Assembly (NCBI GenBank): GCA_037044905.1
Contig: JBAOKB010000105.1
Coordinates: 372,001-436,000, forward strand
Direction: 5' to 3'
From: Hortaea werneckii
Taxonomy: Eukaryota > Ascomycota > Dothideomycetes > Mycosphaerellales > Teratosphaeriaceae
Length of the DNA: 64,000 nucleotides
Below, one piece after another: positions 56,071 to 64,000 of this stretch (positions are counted from its first letter, which is position 1; each line of letters begins with the position of its first letter). Both the position numbers and the translations under genes were made by a program. The notes under the pieces were generated by a model. It searched no databases. It saw only the letters and a program-made list of their open reading frames with translations, and was not told where the DNA came from.

Positions 56071-56599
56071 CTTGCTTCAATGCTGCCCGCGAATCTGCGT
56101 CGTGGTCGGCTTGGTGGGCCAACCTCCTGTCTTTCGGTCGCGCGACACGGGCGCGTTGTCAATCGGACCAAAGGCTGGCGCTGCCTTTCGCGGTGGCGAT
56201 GAGGTGATCGCGCCGTGGAAATGAAGAGAATTGAGGGAATGGGAGAGAATGCGACAGGTGGGCGATGCGGCTTGCTCAATAGTGCTGCTGGGCGACGCGC
56301 AGAGACCACGCTTGTGAAGCTCGCGATGCCCTGGCGGCTCTTGCCGTCACTCTGACCTCCTGAGGCATACCCCTGCTGACTCATCTGTCTACCGCCTCCA
56401 ACCTCAAGTTCAAGTTGCCATCCATTTCCCTCGGACGCCCGTTGGAACAACACAGCCAGCCCGCGGTCCTGCGGTAAACAGCAGCCTGTAGCACTAAATC
56501 AATTGGAATCGAGAAGTATCTTGCCTGCAAAATCGTATCCAGCACAGCACTCCTTCCTCTCGCATCACTCACCGTGCCATCAGTTCAACATCCGTAGGC
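56071..56599. promoter_or_regulatory. Divergent intergenic region between Rsc8-like and BTB genes
   Basis: A 529-bp interval between two outward-pointing start codons. Overlapping short open frames are not supported. No motif was recognised. Confidence 0.45.
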
Positions 56600-57501
56600 A
56601 TGGAGTGTTCCCACTTCAGAGCCGCTGCCGAGAGGTAAGACTCGGCTCAGCAATCACTGGGTCACCATGAAGTATACATCTCACGTCCTACAGGCTATTC
56701 GAGGCTGGAAAATCTGCCGATTTTACCCTCTTCTGCGGCAGTGACAAATACCCCGTCCACCGTCTGTTGCTCTCATTGCATAGCGTGTACTTTCAAAGGC
56801 TTTTCGACACCGAGTTCAAGGTGCTCCTAACCCTTCACATCCTGGCCCGGTACTGTGAACATTCTGACTTCGTCATCTAGGAAGCCCGTACCGGGGAATG
56901 CGAGTTGCATGACGACCATCCTACTTCAGTGTCGCTTATGATCAAGTATTTCTACAGCTTCGACTATGCAACTGACGCCGATGATGACGAGCTTTTCGCC
57001 GATCCACTTGTGATGCATGCACATGTCTATGTGGTTGCCGACAAGTACGGCGTCGAGGATCTAAAACAGCTCGCTTGTCGCAAATTCACCGACCTCGTGC
57101 CTGAGATTGTTCCGCAGAACTTGGACCCGACAGCCGCTATCAGACTCATTTACACCGCGACTCCAGACCAGGAAAGCAACAAGCTCCGTAAGGTTGCTAC
57201 GACGGCATGGTGCTTGCTATCGCATCAGATTGTGGACTACGTTGGCCAAGCAGCTGTCGACCGGCTCCTTCGTGACGTGCCCGACTTAGCTGTGGACATC
57301 GCTCATCAGTACTCGGCCCTGATCAAGGTCAGTACCGATTTCTGGAGCGATATGCGGTGCGAGTGCGGAGGGACGAAACAGGGAGATCTTCCGGGAATAG
57401 TCGTTCAACCTTGCCCTAGATGTCATGGCAGTTTTGCGGGTTCACGCAAGGAGGTGAAGATGAAAACTCGAATGCAAATCGACTTCGGCATGTTCCAGTA
57501 A
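56600..57501 (+). CDS. BTB/POZ domain protein with C-terminal cysteine cluster
   Basis: Three exons, 56600–56634, 56694–56820 and 56881–57501, with 59- and 60-nt introns give 260 aa. The BTB fold is seen in AERLFEAGKSADFTLFCGSDKYPVHRLLLSLHSVYFQRLFDTEF (about 10–53), and EARTGECELHDDHPTSVSLMIKYFYSFDY follows. The VYVVADKYGVEDLKQLACRKF helix pair is typical of the fungal group of single-BTB proteins that may recruit partners or cullin-3. After the BTB a helical region is followed by RCECGG and CPRCHGS, a possible CxC–CxxC zinc site (about 220–243). The specific partner is unknown. Frames and splice sites are clean. Confidence 0.8.
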
Positions 57502-58010
57502 GCATCCGCATGGATATGACATATTGACCGTTCGCGGTAACAATGGCTACGACTACCGCAACCAGGAGAACATGATGAACAACCGGCCAATGGCTCCCTC
57601 GGCATACTTCCACAGTCATGCCTAGGAGGCGCCTTCTTGTCTTCTGCTGCAGTGGCAGCACACCTGGCAAGTCTGAGGGGTTTTATGGAGCCAACAAGTG
57701 CTTCTCCACTCCACCCAAATGAAGTTTAACCTACGTCTAGATTGCCCACGAAATGGTACCAACTGACGCTCGCTCAGCCGGGGGCAATTGAAGGCCACAT
57801 CAGCGGCCCTCAATGACATCGATAAAAGGGCAACCTTTTGATAAAAGTTCAAAAGAGAGGAAACGTAGCTTATAACTGTAGGCGTAAGAAGAGAGAAAAG
57901 GAAGCGTAAACAATGAATTCTTTCTCTCAACATATATGTATTACAAAACATATCCACCGTTTCTTCATTCATGACTACATACATCCCACAACATACCAAG
58001 AACGAAAAAT
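57502..58010. other. Convergent 3' intergenic region
   Basis: A 509-bp gap between the BTB and aldo-keto reductase stop codons. Short minus-strand open frames have no domain. No gene was seen. Confidence 0.5.
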
Positions 58011-59240
58011 CTACTGATGCCCAATAGCCTTCGGCGCCTGCACATACGCCATACGCGCGGTACTATTCACCAAAAAGCTCGGCTGGCCCGTAATATGAGG
58101 GTCCTGACCGATGAAGTTCATCGGAAACTCCGGCGTCTGCGGCGCAACCGCCTGCAACTTCTCGACCTGCTTATCGCTCAATTTAATCTTCAACGCCTGG
58201 ATATTGTCCATCAGGTGCTCGACTTTGCGGCCGCCGACGATAGGGAAGACGTTCGGCGTCTGGCTCAGGACGTACGCGAGCGCCACCGCCGTCACGGATT
58301 GGATGCCGTGTTCCTTGCCCACTTCCTCCAGCGCCGCGGACATCTTCTGCTCCTGTTCGGTCTGTTCGCCGGAGCCCATCATCGAGCGCAGTCCCTCGTT
58401 GTTCTTCTTCCGTTCTTCCATCTGCGCTTTCGATTGGAATTTCCCGCCCCCGATCGCGTCCCAGGGCGCGATCGCCATGCCGAAGTGTCGGCACATGGGC
58501 ACGATTTCCCGCTCCATGTCCCGCAGCATGATGTTCCATCGGCCCTGGTAGATGGAGAATTGCGTCTTGTGCGTCGCTTTGGCGTACGTGTTGCAAGCGG
58601 AGACGATGTAGGCCGGGGTGTCGGAGACGCCGAGGTAGAGGACCTTGCCTTGCTTGACGACTTCGTCGAGGCTGTCCATTAGCTCTTCGATTGAGGTGGT
58701 CCAGTCCTGGATTGCGAGTTTTAGTCAGTCGTTTGCACACACGGGATGAGGATGTGGTTTTGGGGACACGCTTTTACTTACCCACCAGTGGACGTACAGC
58801 ACGTCGATGTAATCGGTCCGCAGCTTCTTCAAGCTCTCACGCAGAGACGTCTTCAAGCTCTTCTTGTGGTTACCACAGGTGTTGACCGCCGGACCGCCCT
58901 TGCCGTCCTTGTAGATCGTATACGCCGTCGTGAACTTGGTGGCTATAATGATCTGGTCGCGGATCCCACGTTGCTCCATCCATTCGCCCAGCCAGGTCTC
59001 CGACTGCTCGTTCTGGTAGTTGTTGGCGGTGTCGATCATGTTGCCGCCGGCCTCGTAGAAGGCGTCCAGCAGCTTGAAGGATTGCTCCTTGCTCATCGAG
59101 CCCATGAAGCTGGACCAGGCGTCGCCGATGGACATGGCGCCGAGCTGGAGAGGGGAGGCGCGCACGCCGGCGGTGGAGGAGAGGACGCGGTAGCGTCCAA
59201 GCTCCGTCTTGGGCTCTGGGGCGGGTTCGAAGAGAGACAT
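58011..59240 (-). CDS. Aldo-keto reductase, aryl-alcohol dehydrogenase type
   Basis: An NADPH-dependent aldehyde/alcohol oxidoreductase of the fungal AAD group (AKR9-like). Exons (minus) are 59240–58782 and 58706–58011 with a 75-nt intron (GTAAGT…CTGACT…CAG), giving 384 aa. The catalytic tetrad is Asp70 and Tyr75 (NMIDTANNYQNEQSE), Lys102 (IIIATKF) and His151 (YVHWW). The cofactor-side region FPIVGGRKVEHLMDNIQALKI is intact. The start MSLFEPAPEPKTELGRYRVLSS is family-typical. The physiological substrate is unknown; yeast AAD enzymes and norsolorinic acid reductases (NorB-like) share this architecture, but no toxin cluster surrounds it. A long antisense open frame over exon 2 is a shadow. Confidence 0.9.
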
Positions 59241-60160
59241 GATGGTGTGTTTGTGGGTAGGAAGTGGTAGCTAGATGGGCTAAGTGTAACAAGTCCTGTG
59301 TGAGATGGTGGAAGGTGTATGGATGGGAGAGAAGATGGAGGACGACAGCTTGAAATAGGAAGCAACTCTTGAGAGACTGGAACCACCAAACCTTGATGGC
59401 TAAGCAACGCCCCGTTTACAATGCCACAGACCGCAGTTGGGAGTGGTAATAGTTCGTAAACTCCGCCATCTCCGTCATTGCTGTCCAATTGCATAAACCC
59501 CGCCTGGCATTGGATCGGACTCTGGTGAAGTCATAGCGGTCCCTGCAACACACCGTCTGGGATGCATAACGGACTTGGCCCCACGGACGCCAAACGCCGA
59601 GGCCGTTCTGCAGACGCATAGCCATCACTTGATTGCTCTTGTCCCAAATAACATGTCACTGCTGTTGTGGTGTATTGTGTACTGTGTACGGTCTGCAGAG
59701 CAACAATCGGACACAGCGGGGCTGCGAGGTGTAGCAGCGGCTGGACCACGGAGGCCACAGCGGGTCGTGCGGCCGTGTCTCCGGCCGTGTCTCATTGGTC
59801 CACCAGTCGGTGCCTTACGTGCGATGTGCGGCCGCTCGCGAGTCTTGAATTCCGTTATCTCCGCCCGTTTCTTCACTCTTCTGTTGAACGGACTCGCAGT
59901 CTGACCACGATCCCGACCGTGCCTATACCAACGTCTGCAATTGAGGAGAGGGGAGGGGTTCTTAAATCGCCAAGGTTGGGTGACGATTCTATTCTTTTAG
60001 TGTCCAATAATCTAACAAAAAAAAAAAAAAAAAAAAAGAGAGAGAAAAAAAAAAATGAAGAATGAATAAAAGGAAAGGAAAGGATGAAGGAGAATGAAGG
60101 ATCATCAGACCTAACCGGCCACATATTCGCCCCCCTTTCCTCCCCTACCTCATTCACCAT
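59241..60160. other. Intergenic region with A-rich tract
   Basis: A 920-bp gap between two minus-strand genes. It includes a poly-A-rich stretch of about 40 bases at 60016–60056, probably in the 3' flank of the SDR gene. Open frames at 59575–59904 (plus) and the opposite strand have no recognisable domain. Confidence 0.5.
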
Positions 60161-61212
60161 TCAAGGAGCAGGCAACGTATCAAACATACCCACCACTTTA
60201 CTCTTCAACAGATCTTGACTCTCCACCCTCTCCCGCTGTCTCTCCAATTCCTCCATATCCCACGTGCAATTGACAAACCGTCCCATCAAAAAATCCGCCC
60301 GAGGAAGCGAAAGATAGACACACGTCCCCGCCGCCAACTCTGGCTTATCGATGAGGATCCTCTTCCTGACGTCTTCTGGCAAGGTCGCGGCGAGATCAGT
60401 GTCGACGCCTCCTGGATGGAGGGCAACGCTGCGGACGATGACCTTGTTTTTGGAGTGGCTTGTAGTTGAATCAACAACGCCGCTTCCTTCCTCCCCGTCC
60501 AGGTACTCCGTAAGGCTGTTTATAGCGAGCTTAGAAGCTGCATAGGACGACCGTCCGGGTACGTACCGCCATGAGGCATTACTGGAGACGTTGATAATCC
60601 TCCCTTCCACTTTCCCCCTCCTCCCGTGGCCGTCTCCCGCAGTGGTACTCCCATAGTACTCCCGCAACGCCCGGATATACCTCCTTGCAACCAGGTACGT
60701 GCCTCTGAGATTCACCTCAAGATCTCTCCACCACATTTCCGTATCCGAATCCGCAATCATCTCCGTCGCGCCCGAAGTCCCCGCATTAGAGACCAGAACA
60801 TCCGGGGGAGGAAACCTACCCCCCTCCGAGCCGTCGGAGCCGAAAAACGAAATAAACATCCTGTTGACATCCTCCTCCTTAGAAATATCAACCCCACTGA
60901 CAACCAAAACCTCACACCCCTCTGTCCTCCTCCCCCTCCCCCCCTCCCACCCTAATCCCCCTACTCTCTCACCATCCAAATCACCATCCCTCTCCTCCTC
61001 CTCGTCGCCCTCAACCCCGCCTCTCTCCTCCCAACAAGAAACAACCTCTCCGCCCCCGCAAGCGCGAAGGCTTCCGCGATCGCCTGGCCGATTCCCGACC
61101 CTGCGCCTGTGACCAAGACGGATTTCCCTTTTGCGGAGCCAGCGAGCTGGCTGGACGGGTCGATGAAGGGGTAAGTGTCGTGGTGGGTGGGTTGGAGGAG
61201 GGAGGAGGACAT
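60161..61212 (-). CDS. Short-chain dehydrogenase/reductase, one frameshift
   Basis: A classical SDR using NAD(P)(H). A single exon of 351 codons (350 aa) once one missing base is allowed near 60985–61005, where the reading passes a GAGGAGGAGGAG run. The N-terminal cofactor motif is TGAGSGIG (residues 35–42), after KGKSVLV. NAG follows in SNAGTSGATEM (about 143). The catalytic set is in INVSSNASWRYVPGRSSYAASK (Ser near 210, Tyr224, Lys228), then ALHPGGVDTDLA. An acidic, Gly-rich insert sits at the frameshift and is the least certain part. The C-terminus MGRFVNCTWDMEELERQ matches many fungal SDRs of unknown substrate. It lies upstream of the AKR on the same strand without evidence of co-function. 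Confidence 0.8.
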
Positions 61213-62603
61213 TATCTTGATTTCTTTTTTTTTTTTTTCTTCTTGAAAACAGAAAGAGAGAGAAAACACTTTCGGTTTTCTCGTTTTGCAGCGTCGGAGA
61301 TTCTGTGAAGGAGAGGTAAATCCAATGTCTCTCTTCGGAATGGACTTTTTCGAACGCCTCCCGGCTTGTTGACGTTTTGGCTCGCCGGAGAGAAGGAGGG
61401 AAAAGGTCAAGGAGACCCCTTGCTCACGCCGTCCTTACACGCTTTTTCCGTCTCGTTGTCGTTCGAACGAGAAATTCCTACTGCCGGCCGGACGAGGAAG
61501 TTGATTTGAGAGGTTCTCATCTTTTGATTTTCAAGGCCGCCCCTGGGTAAAAGCGTTCTGGTAGTTCACTGTCTCGTCACTTTGCGATTTGCTTGTATAG
61601 TTTTAGTGTTCTTCAATGCAAAAGGGCAAAATTCTTGCTCTTGTTTTCTTATCTTGGAAAGGAAACCGTTCCAAGTATCCATTGCTCCTGCCAGAGAAGG
61701 AGGATATATATATATATATACATCTTTCCATGCGTCCAGTCGTCCCCTCTATATCTCCTTACCTCCGCGCTTACCAGACTAAATTCCGAAGAAGGATTTC
61801 GCTCCAGCTTTCTAAAACCCTATTTCCGAAGAATCCATCACAACACGCGGAAATAACCCATCATTCTCCTCAAACAAACCCCGGATACTCACGGCCACTG
61901 AGGCAAGCGATGAGACATCGCTGTCTATGCCTCGAACCGCCTTGTAGCAAAAACCCACAACGAAACGCAGCCAAGTGTGAGAAAGCGAAGTCCCTAATCC
62001 CTTTAGCTTCTTCGGAGCGGTATGATGGAAATGGGCATCTTGGAGTGGGTTTTAGATAACCGGAACAATGCAGTTCGCTCATGCATGTATATATATGCGT
62101 GCCACTACGAGAAAGACAAGCCAGTCGATTTCACTTTTCTCCTTCCTTTGCGCTTCCCTGTCCCCTTCTGCTCTCGTTTTCGTGAACGACAGGAAGGGAA
62201 ATCGAGAAGCCGTGAAGTAGGATGCTAAGGGATTTGGAGGGGAGAAAAGGAAAAGAAAAGAAAAAGAGTCTTTGAGGCCAATACAGAAAGTGAGATTTCT
62301 CTCATTAAGCAATCACGATGGGAAGTGGTATCTGCGCGATAAATGAACTGGGCTCGTAAAGAGAAAAAAGAGACATCTACTCTCTTGAATGTAAAACAAC
62401 ACCCCAGATCGCCCTTGCCATGCTCTTAAACCCTTCCAATTGCTCCGGTCCTTGAACTCCATAGAAAACGGACAATAAGTCCTCCCAAGCGAAGGACGAC
62501 GGACGGCGAGGAAGGACTCTGGGGGAATGTTGACCGAGACAACATCGTGAATGTCTCTCATACGCGAGGACAGGCAACTTTCCCCCTTTTTCAACCCCCA
62601 TTT
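61213..62603. other. Intergenic region with TA repeat
   Basis: A 1.4-kb gap upstream of the SDR gene. It holds T runs near 61227, a short (TA)n at 61703–61718 and many overlapping open frames without domains. Nothing is supported as a gene. Confidence 0.5.
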
Positions 62604-64000
62604 TCAACTGGCCCAAGGATTCCTCTCTTCCTCCTCCTCCTCCTCCTCCTCCCTTCCTACCCCCCGAAATCCGCCCTTCCCTCCCAGGAAAACCTCCTCT
62701 TCCGCCTCTTCTGGAACCGGCTCACCATCCCCTCCCCTCCCACCTTCAGCCCCATTCCCACCCCGCCACCGCTGTCGCTCTTCCGCATCCGCCTCATCAC
62801 TAAACGTCTTAACAAAAACCTTCTGCTCCCCCTCGTTCCACCGGGGTCCCCCTTCCTTCCGCGCGCGCACGCGGGCGATTTCCTCCGCTTGCTTGTCTTC
62901 GACTACGAGGTCGACGAGTTGGTCTTGGTTCCCCGTATCGTCGTCGTCTTGGTCATGGTGATTTTGCGATCCCCGATCGTTGCGGTGCTGGTTGGACGAG
63001 ATAGCCCCACTGACACCGGGTAAATGGGCCAGTTTCTCCTTTCCTTTACTCGTTGCGGATTTGAGGACGTCGGGGATGTGCGACGTCGTAGCAGCAGCAG
63101 CAGCAGCAGCGGAAGAAGAAGAGGACGAGGAATTCCTCTTCCCCTCCGCATCCCCGGGTTTCGCACTCTGACTCCCTCTGCCCCCTCGACTTCCCTTTTC
63201 GCACCCGCGAGCCCACCTCCCCCCGCCCCTCCCCGCTGCACATCCTCCCGGATCTCCTGGATCCGGCTCTTCCGCCGCTGGCGGTTCTCCTTCGCGCCGG
63301 GCTGCAGGATCGCGCGGTTGGTGCTGGGACTGATGATGTTGGGGTCGGAGCGCAGACGGTCGTGGCGCGTGGCGTAGTGCGTGTTGATGACGGGGTAATT
63401 CCAGTCGCCGAACTCGAGGGCGCGGGCGGAGACGTACAGGCGTTCTTCTTCCGGGTCGAGGAGGAGGAGGTGGTTGGGGTTAAACGACGAGGAAGGTTCG
63501 TCTTCGGAAGGCTGTTGTTGTTGTTGTTGGGTGCCGTAATCTTTCTTCGTGCCGCGGCTTGTTGAGCGGTGGTTCCCGCCGTTGCCGGGACTCATGGTCC
63601 GCGCATGGCTGTCGGCGACCTTGGATAGGAGGGGTTGTTTATCGTTGGCGCCGCCGGGGGATGGGATCCAGTATTTGCCCCTCCCACCCCGTTCATATCT
63701 CATCCCTTCCCGCATCCTCGCACGCCGACTACTACTCTCCTCGTGCGCGATCACGTTATCCTCCGCATCAAAATACCTGTAATCGTATTTATTCCCGAGA
63801 AAGTCTCCTTAGCATCTTCGATTAGATCCCGTGGCCCAAACGCATCCCGCAGCGCGAACCGGATCGGCATCCTCGCATCGGAAATCGTGCGATCCGCGTA
63901 ATCCTTCCAGCTAAACGCATACCAATGCGAGAGGGCGAAGAAGGGCATCTCGAAACAGATCAGCGCATCCTGGATCGCGGCCGCGAGATTGTCGGCCGTG
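62604..64000 (-). CDS. DUF300/organic solute transporter alpha-like membrane protein, C-terminal part, two frameshifts
   Basis: The gene is partial: it is cut by the right window end. It belongs to the TMEM184/LAZ1/Ost-alpha family of polytopic membrane proteins, associated with vacuolar membranes in fungi and plants. The visible part starts within TADNLAAAIQDALICFEMPFFALSHWYAFSWKDYAD, the last conserved membrane segment. Next comes ARMPIRFALRDAFGPRDLIEDAKETF and the long hydrophilic tail containing VIAHEESSSRRARM and MRYERGGRGKYWIP. One G is missing at the CCC at 63793–63795 (plus strand), where GNKYDYRYFDAEDN should continue. A second missing base lies somewhere in the G-rich tract 63060–63240, after which SHIPDVLKSATSKGKEKLAHLPG runs to a stop at 62604. 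Ser and Ala homopolymers (GCT repeat) lie near 63085–63115. Confidence 0.8.

Noticed and set aside
58017..58682. 221-aa plus-strand open frame over the aldo-keto reductase
   Set aside because: It is a shadow frame. The minus strand encodes a complete reductase with catalytic tetrad.
58011..61212. Co-functional AKR–SDR catabolic pair
   Set aside because: Same strand and adjacent, but separated by 920 bp with an A-rich tract, and no substrate logic links them; adjacency alone is weak evidence in fungi.
61703..61718. (TA)n run as a possible transposon target or regulatory site
   Set aside because: It is only about eight dinucleotides in an AT-rich intergenic region, and no flanking terminal repeats are seen.

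Overview
The window is nuclear DNA from a filamentous ascomycete, most likely a dothideomycete. The genes carry short GT–AG introns (about 48–110 nt) with CTGAC/CTAAC-type branch sites. The gene set is typical of filamentous ascomycetes: a SakA/Hog1 MAP kinase, a group III G-alpha (GanB/GNA-3), an AreB-type GATA factor, a chitin synthase and a GMC oxidase. No transposon, rRNA, tRNA or CRISPR could be supported. All exon structures were deduced by eye from reading frame, splice signals and remembered protein families.

Layout. 0.6–3.9 kb: ubiquitin–L40 fusion and a GMC oxidoreductase, both minus. 5.9–9.6 kb: Mediator subunit 21 (minus), mitochondrial Rrg7-like protein (plus), MFSD5-like molybdate transporter (minus). 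9.9–14.3 kb: membrane-anchored methyltransferase and Egt2/LolT-type PLP enzyme (plus), then a TBC RabGAP (minus). 15.3–24.0 kb: DDB1/CPSF-A-family protein (plus), Avl9 (minus), Hog1 kinase (minus). 26.8–35.5 kb: G-alpha, chitin synthase and TTC27/Emw1-like TPR protein (plus). 35.7–40.1 kb: RING-H2 protein and an Arg/Tyr-rich hypothetical protein (minus), glycine-zipper protein (plus). 40.5–48.4 kb: alpha/beta hydrolase (minus) and quercetinase-like bicupin (plus) head to head; AreB (minus) and type II PI 4-kinase (plus) head to head. 49–56 kb: HLTF/Rad5-type SWI/SNF ATPase (plus), Rsc8/Swi3 subunit (minus). 56.6–64 kb: BTB protein (plus), aldo-keto reductase, SDR and a DUF300 protein cut by the window end (minus).

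Most genes are housekeeping or signalling genes in divergent or convergent pairs, not an operon-like pathway. The only adjacent pair suggesting a shared metabolic job is the bicupin with the divergent alpha/beta hydrolase, which could be two consecutive steps of flavonol breakdown (inference).

The most pervasive signal is technical. At least eleven genes are interrupted by about eighteen single-base indels, many at short homopolymer runs. Removing or adding one base at each site restores an uninterrupted family-like protein whose length is an exact codon multiple. Consensus errors are the best explanation, and these genes should not be read as pseudogenes without checking. The most interesting gene structure is the ubiquitin–L40 gene, whose start codon is split by an intron (A|TG) and followed by a 7-nt microexon. 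No previously undescribed multi-gene system could be demonstrated.
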